A stretch of DNA of 64,000 nt from JAYPHU01 sp964611435 (GCA_964611435.1 CAZSXT010000004.1:91345-155344), one strand, 5' to 3'; positions 34,635 through 44,143 are shown, counted from the first letter of the stretch. Notes: generated from the sequence alone by a model not told the origin. A program made the numbers and translations.

Positions 34635-35087
34635 ATGAAACGTCTTACGAAATATTTCTTAGCTCTCGCCGGCCTGACTGTCGTGCTCGGCAGTGCGGTA
34701 CCCGTCCATTCTGCCGGGCACCAAATGAAGCTGCTCAAAGAGCGCAACCAAACCATGAAGGCGTTGGGCGGCGCGATGAAAGGCCTTAAAGGCGCCAGCG
34801 ACACCGCGACCATGAAAACCCATGGTATGGCCATTCAGGCCGCAGGGGCAAAGCTGGAAAACATGTGGCCGGACGGTTCTATCGGCGACAGCCGGGCCAA
34901 GCCGGAAATCTGGCAAAACATGGGCGACTTCAAAGCCAAGTTGCAGGCCATGAACGATGCAGCGGCGAACCTGGTGAAGGTTTCCGGCGGCAGCGATCTT
35001 GGCGCGGCAAAGAAAGCGTTCGGCGCTGTCGGCGCGACCTGCGGCGGCTGCCACAAGGTTTATCGCGGCCCGAAGAAAGAAATGTAG
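34635..35087 (+). CDS. Cytochrome c' family protein
   Basis: 150 residues from ATG 34635 (GGAGG at 34623-34627); a start eight codons earlier is weaker. A signal peptide fills about 1-26 (FLALAGLTVVLGSAVPVHSAG). The mature part is a four-helix bundle with a C-terminal heme site C136-G-G-C-H140 (CGGCHKVYRG), the cytochrome c'/c556 arrangement, so the protein is periplasmic and binds one heme c. Such proteins bind NO or CO or shuttle electrons. It is followed by a strong terminator and then a diheme cytochrome c. Confidence 0.92.
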   Translation: MKRLTKYFLALAGLTVVLGSAVPVHSAGHQMKLLKERNQTMKALGGAMKGLKGASDTATMKTHGMAIQAAGAKLENMWPDGSIGDSRAKPEIWQNMGDFKAKLQAMNDAAANLVKVSGGSDLGAAKKAFGAVGATCGGCHKVYRGPKKEM

Positions 35088-35110
35088 GCCGCGCACAAAA
35101 TTTACGGGTG

Positions 35111-35147
35111 AAACACCGGCGCGGGTTCGTGCCGGTGTTTTGCTTTT
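35111..35147 (+). terminator. Intrinsic terminator after the cytochrome c' gene
   Basis: A perfect 10-bp stem AAACACCGGC (35111-35120) and GCCGGTGTTT (35131-35140), loop of ten bases, followed by TGCTTTT. It ends the cytochrome c' transcript and separates it from the diheme cytochrome gene. Confidence 0.9.
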
Positions 35148-35187
35148 CAATGTTTGAAACAATTTTCTTCGTGCTAGACTCTCCCTC

Positions 35188-36075
35188 ATGACACGCTTCC
35201 GTATTTTCTTTGTCTCCTTGTTCGGCGCTCTTGCAGTGACGCTGACACCACCGGCTTCGGCCCAACAAACGGACGCGGTGAAGCGCGGCGCGTACATCTT
35301 TCATGCCGCAGGTTGCGCGGGCTGTCACACGGACACAAAGAACAAGGGAGCCTTGCTGGCCGGCGGCCATGCGCTGAAAACGCCCTTCGGCACCTATTAC
35401 GGGCCGAACATTACCGCCGACAAGACCCACGGCATCGGCAACTGGTCCGATGCGGATTTCATCCGGGCCTTGCGCGAGGGCAAATCGCCGGATGGTGATC
35501 ATTACTTCCCGGTCTTCCCCTACCCGTCCTTCACCAAAATGACCGATCAGGACATGCGGGATCTGAAGGCCTATATATTTTCGTTGCCGGCGGTGGCGAC
35601 ACCCAACAAACCCCACGATATCAACTTTCCCTTCGGTTTTCGGTTTTCCATGATCTTCTGGAAGATATTGTTCTTCGACGAAGGCGCCTACAAAGCCGAT
35701 CCAGCGCAGAATGCAGAGTGGAACAGGGGCGCCTATCTCTCCAATGCGCTCAGCCACTGCGGGGAATGTCACACGCCCCGCAACTTCATGGGGGCGCTCA
35801 AGAGCGACATGAACATGGCCGGCACGCCTGACGGGCCGGACAACGGCTCTGTCCCCAACATTACACCGGATAAAGACACCGGCATCGGTAAGTGGTCTCA
35901 TGCGGAGATCATGGATGTGCTGGACGGCGGTATGATGCCCGACGGTGACTTCGTTGGCGGCGCGATGACCGAGGTTAGTGAAAACCTGGCCAAGATCAGC
36001 AAAGAAGACCGCAAGGCCATCGCCGTCTACATAAAATCTCTGCCGCCAATCCGGAACAAGGTGACAAAGAAGTAG
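35188..36075 (+). CDS. Periplasmic diheme cytochrome c
   Basis: 295 residues. A signal peptide (about 1-26, ending PPASAQQ) is followed by two class-I cytochrome c domains, each with a heme-binding CxxCH: C43-A-G-C-H47 and C191-G-E-C-H195. Repeated elements (PFGTYYGPNITADKTHGIGNWSDADFIRALREGKSPDGDHYFPVFPYPSFTKMTDQD and VPNITPDKDTGIGKWSHAEIMDVLDGGMMPDGDFV) show internal duplication and resemble the cytochrome subunits of membrane-bound alcohol/gluconate dehydrogenases and thiosulfate-linked cytochromes. It probably passes electrons to the respiratory chain. No dehydrogenase partner lies next to it. Confidence 0.92.
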   Translation: MTRFRIFFVSLFGALAVTLTPPASAQQTDAVKRGAYIFHAAGCAGCHTDTKNKGALLAGGHALKTPFGTYYGPNITADKTHGIGNWSDADFIRALREGKSPDGDHYFPVFPYPSFTKMTDQDMRDLKAYIFSLPAVATPNKPHDINFPFGFRFSMIFWKILFFDEGAYKADPAQNAEWNRGAYLSNALSHCGECHTPRNFMGALKSDMNMAGTPDGPDNGSVPNITPDKDTGIGKWSHAEIMDVLDGGMMPDGDFVGGAMTEVSENLAKISKEDRKAIAVYIKSLPPIRNKVTKK

Positions 36076-36095
36076 AATCGCCTTTAGGTTGGCGC

Positions 36096-36941
36096 ATGTT
36101 TGAACTCACCGGAGAAATTTGGTTCCGGCTCCTGGCCTTGCCGATCGCCGCAACGCTTATCGCCGCCCTTCTTCTGAGAATCACCACCCGCTCGGACTCA
36201 GCATCCCGCTTGGAATCAGCCGCCGTCGGCGTTGCGTTTGCGTGGATTGTCTCGCTGACCGTCGGGGTTCGGCATTTTCCGCCGCCGCGCGATGGCTCGG
36301 GCATCGCCTATCTGGTGATTGGCGGGCTCGTGGCAGGCGCTGTGATCGACTACGTCCTACCGACGATCAAGGCGGCCAATCGGCTCTGGGAAACCGGTCT
36401 CGATCTGGTGGTTTGGCTGTTCCTGATCTGGTGGATACGCGGCGGCATCGACGTAATCGCACTCGTCGCGTTTGCCGCCTGGTCGCTGGCCATGGTTCGC
36501 TTGCGCCGGGCCGAGGCATCGCCGCCAAACGCTCACACCATGGCTATCGCCGCCGCCGCCGGATTGGCGGTCGTCGCCTGGATCGGGGACAGTCTGATCG
36601 ACCGGGATATGGCTGCGGGACTGGCTGTCGTCCTGCTTGCCTACCTCGTATGGCAGATTTTTCTCCCCGGGGCGACGGCAGGCTTCGCCCTGATGTGGGG
36701 CGGTTATATGGGCATCGGCCTCATTTCCCTCAGGCTGCTGGAGATTTCAGAGAGCCTGGGCTTGGCGCTGATCGTCCTCGGATTCGTGTTTTTCGCCGAC
36801 ACTGCGGCCGAAAAGCTGCCGCTGCCACAACGGATCGCGGGCTGGATCAAGCCACCGGTTACAATATTTTTCCTATCTTGCCTGCCGCTGATATTGGCGG
36901 CCATTGCTGCTTTTGTCGCAGCGGCCCATGTCCCCTATTAG
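36096..36941 (+). CDS. Polytopic membrane protein of unknown function
   Basis: 281 residues, mostly hydrophobic, with about nine predicted helices (from about 9-27, 43-58, 68-88 and on to the C-terminal LSCLPLILAAIAAFVAAAHV). No motif I recognise. It begins 20 bases after the diheme cytochrome gene on the same strand and may be co-transcribed with it. Several Arg/Asp residues lie inside hydrophobic stretches (for example RLRRAEASP and IGDSLIDRDM), consistent with loops. A role cannot be given. Confidence 0.6.
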   Translation: MFELTGEIWFRLLALPIAATLIAALLLRITTRSDSASRLESAAVGVAFAWIVSLTVGVRHFPPPRDGSGIAYLVIGGLVAGAVIDYVLPTIKAANRLWETGLDLVVWLFLIWWIRGGIDVIALVAFAAWSLAMVRLRRAEASPPNAHTMAIAAAAGLAVVAWIGDSLIDRDMAAGLAVVLLAYLVWQIFLPGATAGFALMWGGYMGIGLISLRLLEISESLGLALIVLGFVFFADTAAEKLPLPQRIAGWIKPPVTIFFLSCLPLILAAIAAFVAAAHVPY

Positions 36942-37040
36942 ACATCCTGGCCTCCGCGCCGAACAATCCGTGGCAAAATACGGCGAATTCCTGTACATAT
37001 ATGAAGTGATTATGGATTCCGGCATCCGAGCCGGGAGAGG

Positions 37041-38096
37041 ATGTGGAACGTGACCAAAGCGGCCCTGCTTTCAATATTAGGCGGCGTGATTGTCGCTGCC
37101 GCGATCAGCTTGAATTTTGTGCTTGAAGATGCGGAAGAACCGGTGAACCGGTCGCCTGAGCCTGCGCAACAAGCCGCTGCCGAGCCTGCCCCGATGGCGC
37201 CCAAGCAAGAGCTTGAGCTTAAGCCGGAACTTGAAACCAAACCGACGGCGACCCGTCCCAGCTTTGACGTGGTGCGCATCAACCCCGAAGGTGACGCGGT
37301 CATGGCCGGCCGCGCCGCACCCGGCGCCAAGGTAGAAATTTTCGACGGTCAGAATAAGATCGGCGAGGTTGTCGCCGACCAGCGCGGCGAATGGGTTTTC
37401 GTCCCCTCCGCAGCCCTACCGGCGGGCAGCCGGCAGCTCTCCCTAAAAATGACCGGTTCGGATGGCGCCGTGATCCCGTCGGAAACCGATGTGGTTCTGG
37501 TGGTGCCGGAAAAGGGCAAGGACATCGCCGGACGGCCGGCGGAAACGCCTGATCAAAATCAGCCACTTGCCATGAAGGTTCCATCCCAGGGCGATGGCCC
37601 GGTTGAAGTTCTGCAAAAGCCCGGGGATGCTGCGTTGACGGATGATGCCATCAGGCTGGCTGTCGACGCCGTGGACTATGATGAAAACGGCAAGGTAAAT
37701 ATTTCCGGCAAAGCGCCGCCCCAAACCGGTGTGCATCTCTACTTGAACAACGAATTTGTGGGCCGCGGCATCGCCAATGAGCGCGGCCTTTGGTCGTACA
37801 CGCCCGCTGATGCGGTGGAACCCGGCGTTTACACGTTACGAGCCGATATGGTCGATCCCAATGGGAAGGTGACCGCCCGGCTAGAAGTTGTTTTCTCCCG
37901 CTCCGTGCCGCTCACCGATGTGAAACCCGGCACCATGGTGGTGGTTGAGCCCGGCAACAGCCTGTGGCGGATCGCCCGAAAAACCTACGGCAGCGGTTTT
38001 CAGTATACGGTGATCTACAACGCGAATAAGGAACAGATCAAAAACGCGGATATGATCTTTCCGGGCCAAGTGTTTACCCTGCCCTCCATCAATTAA
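37041..38096 (+). CDS. LysM-domain cell-envelope protein with Ig-like repeats
   Basis: 351 residues. A membrane anchor or uncleaved signal (about 5-25, AALLSILGGVIVAAAISLNFVL) is followed by a Pro/Glu-rich linker, two similar beta-rich domains (about 75-150 INPEGDAVMAGRAAPGAKVEIFDGQNKIGEVVADQRGEWVFVP and about 210-290 GKVNISGKAPPQTGVHLYLNNEFVGRGIANERGLWSYTP) and a C-terminal LysM (about 300-350, VVEPGNSLWRIARKTYGSGFQYTVIYNANKEQIKNADMIFPGQVF) that binds peptidoglycan. ATG 37041 directly follows GGGAGAGG. The order anchor, linker, Ig-like, LysM is common in Rhodospirillales-type genomes. A structural or morphogenetic role is likely; no enzyme domain is present. Confidence 0.88.
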   Translation: MWNVTKAALLSILGGVIVAAAISLNFVLEDAEEPVNRSPEPAQQAAAEPAPMAPKQELELKPELETKPTATRPSFDVVRINPEGDAVMAGRAAPGAKVEIFDGQNKIGEVVADQRGEWVFVPSAALPAGSRQLSLKMTGSDGAVIPSETDVVLVVPEKGKDIAGRPAETPDQNQPLAMKVPSQGDGPVEVLQKPGDAALTDDAIRLAVDAVDYDENGKVNISGKAPPQTGVHLYLNNEFVGRGIANERGLWSYTPADAVEPGVYTLRADMVDPNGKVTARLEVVFSRSVPLTDVKPGTMVVVEPGNSLWRIARKTYGSGFQYTVIYNANKEQIKNADMIFPGQVFTLPSIN

Positions 38097-38136
38097 GTTT
38101 CCAGAGAGTTCTCTGATTTCAGTCGTTTTCCGGTCA

Positions 38137-38159
38137 AACACCTGCTTTCTCCAGGTGTT
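38137..38159 (+). terminator. Hairpin after the LysM gene
   Basis: An 8-bp perfect stem AACACCTG (38137-38144) and CAGGTGTT (38152-38159) with a 7-base loop, about 40 bases after the stop. The T-run is poor (GCAATTTCC follows), so termination may be partial. Confidence 0.5.
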
Positions 38160-38244
38160 GCAATTTCCAAACCCCTCCCCATTTGCTATGGTAAATACCT
38201 ACTCTCATCGGTAGAGACCAGTAGCGCTGGAGAGAAATAAGGAA

Positions 38245-41200
38245 GTGGATGATCTGGAACTTCGCGACGAGTCCTTAGGACCGACGCACCAAGAACATGG
38301 TGAACCGGCGGAACGAATTTCCGCTCGGGATCCCCATGTGCGGTCCACGTTGGAATTCCAGCAGCGCCTGGAAGATATTACCCGGCTGGTCTCGGACTGG
38401 ATTTGGGAGACAGACCGGGATTTCAAATTCACATATGTCTCTGATCGGATATTCGAAAGACTGCAATATCATCCGGCGGAACTCATTGGCCGGCCGCTTC
38501 TCGATTTTATGTCTCTGCATTCACCGGACGCAATCGCCCCAGATTTAAAACGCCCGTTCCGGGATCGCCTGTTCACCATCAAAAGTAAAACCGGGGAAAA
38601 CCGGCAGTTTCTCCTCAGCGCGGTCCCCATCTACCATCCGGAGACGGAAAATTTCGCCGGACTACGCGGCACAGCAGAGGACATCACAACACGGCTGACC
38701 GCCGAGCAGGCGCTTGTCGATAGTGAAAGCCGTTACCGGACGCTCGTGGATTTATCTCCGGTTGCTATTTTCGTGATCAAGGAGCGGAAAATCGTCTTCG
38801 CCAACTCATCCGCGACGCGGCTTTTCGGCGCCGAGTCCGCTATCGACTTGATGGGTCGAGATTCCCTGTCTCTGTCCCATGAAGACTCTCGTGAACTTCT
38901 GAAATTGCCTCGCCGCCAATTGTTGAAATCCGGAGAATCCCACCCGGTTGAGATACGCCATATTCGCCTCGACGGGACGGAGTTCTACGCCACCGATTCC
39001 TCTTCACTGATCACCTGGCAAGGCGAAGAAGCGACGATGCTGGTGATCAACGACATCAGCGACATTAAGGAAGCCCAACGCGCCGTCGAGGAATCCGAAC
39101 GCCGGTTCCAGGACTTTGAAGAGGCAGCCGCCGACCGCTTCTGGGAGACAGATGCCGAACATCGCTTCACATACATGTCCGCAGCCGGCGGCAAACCGGG
39201 CATCGTCGCCGCGGATGAGCGCTTGGGAAAACGCCGTTGGGACATTGCGGGTCCACAAGACAACGACGATGTCTGGAAGAACCATATCGCTGATCTCGAC
39301 GCGCGCCGGCCGTTTAGGGACTTCCGCTTCAAGCTGACCGCTGCCGATGGCACGGAGCACTACATGCGCTCCAACGGCATTCCCAAATTCGACGAGGACG
39401 GCAAATTTCTTGGATATCACGGCACATCGATTGAAGAGACCGCGGAGGTTCTGGCCCGAGATCAAGCGGAAAAAACCCAGAGCCTATTTTTCTCGTCCAT
39501 TGAGAACTTTTCGGAAGGCTTTGCGCTTTGGGACGCCAACGATCGTTTCGTTTACTGCAACGGCTATTTCCGTGATGAACATCTGGAGGTCATCGATGAA
39601 TTACAGGAAGGCCGCCAGTATGCCGATTTCATTCGGGTCCTTGCCGAGGTTCGCGACTTCGCCGACGAGGATGAGCGGGACGTGTGGATAGAATCCCGTT
39701 TGCAGGACACCGAGGAGTCGGAGTCGATGATCGAGAGTTTGCGTGGCGGACGCTGGGCGCAGATACGTAAGCACCGGCTGCAGAATGGCAATACCATCAT
39801 CATTTATGCCGACGTCACCGAGCAAAAGTTGCGCGAACAGGCAATTCGGGAGAGTGAGGACCGCTTACGCCTCATCACTGATCAGGTGCCGGCCTTTATC
39901 GGCTACAACGACCGGGATCTGAATTTCACCTTCGCCAATCACTACTTCGAAACGGTGGGCCTGCGTCGGGACGACGTCGTCGGAAAGAATTTCGTCGACA
40001 TCTTCGGCCAAGAGACGCTGGACCGGGTACAGGGCTATATCGATCGAGCCTTTGCCGGCGAGCAGGTCAATTACGACAATGTGCTGCCGATGCCGGACGG
40101 CTCCGAAGTGATGACCAATGTATCCTTGACCCCTGACGTCGGAGAAAACGGCGACGTGGTCGGAATATTCATATTGTCCATGGATATTACTGAGCGAAAA
40201 TTGGCGGAAAGCCGGGTCGAAGCCAGTAACCAGGGATTGGACACCGCACAACGAATTGCCAAGCTCGGCAGCTGGCAGCGGGATTTGGTGACAGGGGAAA
40301 TGAGGTGGTCGGATGAACACTACCGGCTGCTTGGTCTGGATCCGGCAGGTCCGGCAATCGAATATGATCAGTTCATCTCTCTCATACATGAAGATGACCG
40401 TCCCTGGGTTAGGAAAATTGTCCAGAAAACCATTGATGATCAGCAAAAATCGTTTTCCGTCGAGTATAGGCTGACGCTTGCGGAGGGTGTGGTCAAATAT
40501 GTTCGCGCCCAGGGCGAAATCAGCTACGGAGACGATGGAAAAGCCTTGGCCGTCTTAGGAACAACGCAAGACGTTACTGAGCAGCATTTGGCTCAAGAAG
40601 CGCTTGAACTTGCAAAACGGGATGCGGAGTTCGCCAACCGGGCCAAGTCGGAATTCCTATCAAGCATGAGTCATGAGCTACGGACGCCGCTGAATGCAGT
40701 ACTTGGATATGCTCAGTTGTTATTGCAAAACCGCAAGGAACAACTCAGCGAACGCCAGCAACGTCAAGTGGGGCAAATTCTGAACAGTGGCAGACACTTG
40801 CTTCAACTGATCAACGATATTCTGGATCTCTCTCGGGTAGAATCCGGCCAGTTTTCCGTTTCTCCAGAAGATGTCGATCCCAAAGAGACCATCCAGGAAA
40901 GCATCGCGCTTATCGCCACTCAGGCGGAACGGAATAAGGTCACCATAATAAATGACACGGAACAGCGGGACCTTCCCAAAATTCGTGCGGACCGGATGAG
41001 ACTAAAGCAGGCGCTTCTGAACTTTTTGTCCAATTCCGTTAAATACAATGTCAGGGGCGGCCGGGTTATCGTTTCCTGCACGAAACAAGATGACGCGATG
41101 CTGCGCTTCACAGTTGAAGACACCGGGCGGGGTATCAGCGAAGAAAATCAAGCCAGGCTGTTTGAACCATTCACCCGGTTAGGAGCCGACAACGACGGCA

Positions 41201-41787
41201 TTGAAGGCACCGGCATCGGCTTGACCATCACGAAACAGATGGTGGAGGCCATGGGCGGCCGTATCGGCTATTCAAGCCAGTTGGGTATGGGCAGTATATT
41301 CTGGTTCGAACTACCGATTATGACACCGGCAGGATATTTCAGCACCCCAGCCGCAACTGCTTCGGCGGATAGCTCGCTATCGAGCACCACCGGTCGGGGC
41401 AACCGCGTCATCCTCTACGTGGAAGATGACACGTCTAATCTGGAACTGATGAGCGAGGTGATCAACCATTTTCCGGGCCTGTCTCTCGTGTCCGCGACCA
41501 CTGGTGAAGAGGGGATCGATCTGGCTCGCACCATAATGCCTGACGTCATATTTATGGATATCAATTTGCCCGGCATTGACGGCTATGAGACTAATATTCG
41601 ACTGAAGAAAGAGCCCCGGACCGCGGAAATCCCGGTGATCGCGTTGTCGGCCGCCGCCATGCCACACGACATTGCCAAGGGAATCGACGCTGGATTTCGC
41701 ACCTATTTGACGAAGCCGTTCAATATCGAAGAGATTATGAACGCTATAGATTCTGCCCTTAAGGACCCATCATCAAGGGAAGCTTGA
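38245..41787 (+). CDS. Soluble hybrid histidine kinase with six PAS domains and a C-terminal receiver
   Basis: 1180 residues from GTG 38245, the best supported start (GGAGAG 11 bases upstream). There is no membrane helix. PAS domains are at about 35-150, 160-270, 285-400, 410-525, 535-655 and 665-790. The kinase core has SSMSHELRTPLNAVLGYAQLL with H810, a NFLSNSVKYN N-box, DTGRGIS and GTGIGLT; a receiver (about 1050-1175, VILYVEDDTSNLEL...VIFMDINLPG) carries phosphoacceptor D1105. It is a cytoplasmic sensor of unknown signal, probably redox, light or small-molecule linked given the PAS number. A FixJ-like regulator follows 78 bases downstream and is the likely partner. Confidence 0.93.
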   Translation: MDDLELRDESLGPTHQEHGEPAERISARDPHVRSTLEFQQRLEDITRLVSDWIWETDRDFKFTYVSDRIFERLQYHPAELIGRPLLDFMSLHSPDAIAPDLKRPFRDRLFTIKSKTGENRQFLLSAVPIYHPETENFAGLRGTAEDITTRLTAEQALVDSESRYRTLVDLSPVAIFVIKERKIVFANSSATRLFGAESAIDLMGRDSLSLSHEDSRELLKLPRRQLLKSGESHPVEIRHIRLDGTEFYATDSSSLITWQGEEATMLVINDISDIKEAQRAVEESERRFQDFEEAAADRFWETDAEHRFTYMSAAGGKPGIVAADERLGKRRWDIAGPQDNDDVWKNHIADLDARRPFRDFRFKLTAADGTEHYMRSNGIPKFDEDGKFLGYHGTSIEETAEVLARDQAEKTQSLFFSSIENFSEGFALWDANDRFVYCNGYFRDEHLEVIDELQEGRQYADFIRVLAEVRDFADEDERDVWIESRLQDTEESESMIESLRGGRWAQIRKHRLQNGNTIIIYADVTEQKLREQAIRESEDRLRLITDQVPAFIGYNDRDLNFTFANHYFETVGLRRDDVVGKNFVDIFGQETLDRVQGYIDRAFAGEQVNYDNVLPMPDGSEVMTNVSLTPDVGENGDVVGIFILSMDITERKLAESRVEASNQGLDTAQRIAKLGSWQRDLVTGEMRWSDEHYRLLGLDPAGPAIEYDQFISLIHEDDRPWVRKIVQKTIDDQQKSFSVEYRLTLAEGVVKYVRAQGEISYGDDGKALAVLGTTQDVTEQHLAQEALELAKRDAEFANRAKSEFLSSMSHELRTPLNAVLGYAQLLLQNRKEQLSERQQRQVGQILNSGRHLLQLINDILDLSRVESGQFSVSPEDVDPKETIQESIALIATQAERNKVTIINDTEQRDLPKIRADRMRLKQALLNFLSNSVKYNVRGGRVIVSCTKQDDAMLRFTVEDTGRGISEENQARLFEPFTRLGADNDGIEGTGIGLTITKQMVEAMGGRIGYSSQLGMGSIFWFELPIMTPAGYFSTPAATASADSSLSSTTGRGNRVILYVEDDTSNLELMSEVINHFPGLSLVSATTGEEGIDLARTIMPDVIFMDINLPGIDGYETNIRLKKEPRTAEIPVIALSAAAMPHDIAKGIDAGFRTYLTKPFNIEEIMNAIDSALKDPSSREA

Positions 41788-41865
41788 AACCTTACAACCA
41801 TAAGTTAATACTACTTAAGAGACAAATCGGGCAGTAAAGGCGTGTAATGCCTGGAGGCATTTATA

Positions 41866-42489
41866 TTGGCTGAGGAAGCGACAGTCTACGTGGTCGAAGA
41901 CGACGAGGCGAGCCGGGAACTAATGAAGGACCTGTTCGAATCTGTGGATCTGAACGTACTCACCTTCAATAGCGGGAATGATTTTCTGGACGCGCTTCCG
42001 GTTGAGTCTCCTGGCTGCATCCTCTTGGATGTTCGGATGCCTGGTATTAGCGGTCTTGATCTTCAGGCAAAGCTGAACAGCGAACCTTCCAGTCTTCCCA
42101 TCATCATTGTTACCGCCCACGGCGACACCCAGATGGCTGTTCGGGCAATGAAGGAAGGGGCTTTTGATTTTGTCGAAAAGCCAATCAACAATCAGCTGCT
42201 CCTGGAAACCGTCGATAAAGCGATCAACGAAAGCAATAAACTAAAGGACGCCTTAGGGCATCAGGACGATATCCGCCAGCGGCTGACGAGCATGACCCCG
42301 CGGGAAAGGGACGTGCTTGAGATGATCGCTAAGGGCAAACTCAACAAGCAAATCGCCTTTGATTTAGGCATCACTCAACGGACAGTCGAAGTTCACCGCG
42401 CCCGGGTAATGGAGAAAATGAAAGCAAAAACCGTCGCCGATTTGCTGCGCACGGTAATGAGTCTGGATTCGTTTTCCGGCCGCGGGTAG
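41866..42489 (+). CDS. FixJ-family two-component response regulator
   Basis: 207 residues. The start is TTG 41866: CTGGAGG ends 8 bases upstream and the protein then begins right at the receiver (MAEEATVYVVEDDEASRELMKDLFES); the nearby ATG at 41847 is out of frame. The receiver has E11/D12/D13 and D55 (CILLDVRMPG), a FVEKP lysine, and a C-terminal LuxR-type helix-turn-helix (about 140-200, LTSMTPRERDVLEMIAKGKLNKQIAFDLGITQRTVEVHRARVMEKMKAKTVADLLR). It probably acts with the six-PAS kinase upstream. A rare start codon suggests limited translation. Confidence 0.92.
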   Translation: MAEEATVYVVEDDEASRELMKDLFESVDLNVLTFNSGNDFLDALPVESPGCILLDVRMPGISGLDLQAKLNSEPSSLPIIIVTAHGDTQMAVRAMKEGAFDFVEKPINNQLLLETVDKAINESNKLKDALGHQDDIRQRLTSMTPRERDVLEMIAKGKLNKQIAFDLGITQRTVEVHRARVMEKMKAKTVADLLRTVMSLDSFSGRG

Positions 42490-42576
42490 TCTCCGGGTAC
42501 GCTCGATTTTTCATAAGCCATTCCGTTTACTCACGAAATCGACTATGTATTCCGTCAAATCCGTTATTGTGCGTGA

Positions 42577-43308
42577 TTGACGGGTAAGAACAACTTCGAC
42601 ATTTCCCGGGAATTATTTGACGTGCTGACATCAGTTTTGGTCCCCATCAACCGCGCCGGCTGGCCGTTTATCGCCATCTTCGCCGTGATTACCGCTGGCC
42701 TGTTCTATTGGCAGGAACCGGCAGGCTGGGTTGGCGTTGTTCTGACCCTCTGGTGTATCTACTTTTTTCGGGATCCGGACCGAACCACGCCGACCCGGGA
42801 AGGACTGGTCATTAGTCCCGCCGACGGCGTTGTCTGCATGGTGCAACCGGCGGTCCCGCCGGAGGAAATCGGGCTGGGCAGCGAACCGCTAACGCGCGTG
42901 TCTATTTTCATGAACGTGTTCGATGTGCACGTGAACCGAATCCCCATTTCCGGAACAATTGCCCAGATGGCCTACCGGCCGGGTAAATTTTTCAATGCCT
43001 CTCTCGATAAGGCGAGCGAGCATAACGAACGCCAAAGCTACCGACTGACGAGTGAGGAGGGCCAGGACATCGGGTTCGTCCAAATCGCCGGACTGGTGGC
43101 GCGGCGGATCAAGTGCGATGTCGCCGAGGGACAAAAGCTTCAAACAGGAGAAAGGTTCGGACTGATCCGGTTCGGCAGCCGGGTAGATGTCTACCTGCCC
43201 GGCGACATGTCGGCCCTGGTCGCCGTCGGACAACGGACCATCGCCGGAGAAACCGTTATAGCGGATTTCCGGGCGACGGAAGAGAACCGAGTTGGAGAGG
43301 TACGCTAA
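42577..43308 (+). CDS. psd: Phosphatidylserine decarboxylase proenzyme
   Basis: 243 residues if TTG 42577 is the start; no clear ribosome-binding site is seen, and a start at a later GTG (V of DVLTSVLVP, about 42622) is possible. The protein decarboxylates phosphatidylserine to phosphatidylethanolamine at the membrane. It self-cleaves at the G-S bond in RFGSRVDVYLP (S201), giving the pyruvoyl group. Other marks are FFRDPDR, PADGVV, FMNVFDVHVNRIP and SEHNERQSYRLT. The short 240-residue form is the PSD type of many alphaproteobacteria. It lies one base before pssA, and the two make PE from CDP-diacylglycerol. Confidence 0.94.
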   Translation: MTGKNNFDISRELFDVLTSVLVPINRAGWPFIAIFAVITAGLFYWQEPAGWVGVVLTLWCIYFFRDPDRTTPTREGLVISPADGVVCMVQPAVPPEEIGLGSEPLTRVSIFMNVFDVHVNRIPISGTIAQMAYRPGKFFNASLDKASEHNERQSYRLTSEEGQDIGFVQIAGLVARRIKCDVAEGQKLQTGERFGLIRFGSRVDVYLPGDMSALVAVGQRTIAGETVIADFRATEENRVGEVR

Positions 43309-43309
43309 A

Positions 43310-44143
43310 ATGTTCGGTCCCAAGGGAGAACGCCGCAAGGCCCTGTCATTCAACCGAATGATTCCCAACATGCTCACCATGCTGGCCGTCTGCGCCGGGC
43401 TGACTGCACTCAGGTTTGGCCTGGAGGGGCGCTGGGAGCCTGCCGTCTGGTCCTTGGTCATCGCCGCCATACTGGATGCCTTGGACGGACGTATCGCCCG
43501 GCTATTGAAGAGCACCAGCAAACTGGGGGCTGAGCTGGACAGCCTGTCCGACTTTATCGGGTTCGGCGTCGCACCGGCGCTGCTGCTTTATCTTTGGACC
43601 ATGAAATCGGCTGGCCCCATAGGCTGGGTCCTGGTGCTGCTTTTCAGCGTCTGTTGCGCACTGCGCCTGGCGCGATTCAATACGGATCTGGAAAAACCGG
43701 ATCAGCCGCCCTGGACCAAAAATTTCTTCACCGGGGTTCCGGCGCCGGCTGGGGCCGGGTTGGTGCTGCTGCCGCTCATCATGTCGTTTCATCTGGACTG
43801 GCCGATTCTGCGTCACCCCCTCGTAGTGGGACCAGTCATTGTCGCGGTTGCTTTTTTACTGGTCAGCCGTATCCCGACCTATTCCTTCAAGAACGTGCGC
43901 ATTCCCAGAAACTACGCGCTGTTTCTACTGTTGACGGTCGCACTGCTGGCGGCGCTGATTGTCAGCGCACCCTGGCTGACTTTGACGCTCATCCTGTTCC
44001 TCTATTTGATCAGCATCGCGTTTAGTCCCGCCAGCTACAAAAAGCTGGAACGCCAGGCGGCGGAAAATCCGGACGCCACCCTCGACTTCGATGACGATGA
44101 CGACGAGGACGATGAGCCGGAAGCGCCGAAACCCGGCGGCTGA
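43310..44143 (+). CDS. pssA: CDP-diacylglycerol--serine O-phosphatidyltransferase
   Basis: 277 residues from ATG 43310, preceded by GGAGAGG inside the end of psd. It makes phosphatidylserine from CDP-diacylglycerol and serine, upstream of psd. The CDP-alcohol phosphotransferase motif DALDGRIARLLKSTSKLGAELDSLSD (about 50-75) contains all conserved Asp, Gly and Arg residues. About eight membrane helices follow. The C-terminus is an acidic tail (DFDDDDDEDDEPEAPKPGG). Co-transcribed with psd. Convergent with the second RND permease with 11 bases between. Confidence 0.95.
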   Translation: MFGPKGERRKALSFNRMIPNMLTMLAVCAGLTALRFGLEGRWEPAVWSLVIAAILDALDGRIARLLKSTSKLGAELDSLSDFIGFGVAPALLLYLWTMKSAGPIGWVLVLLFSVCCALRLARFNTDLEKPDQPPWTKNFFTGVPAPAGAGLVLLPLIMSFHLDWPILRHPLVVGPVIVAVAFLLVSRIPTYSFKNVRIPRNYALFLLLTVALLAALIVSAPWLTLTLILFLYLISIAFSPASYKKLERQAAENPDATLDFDDDDDEDDEPEAPKPGG

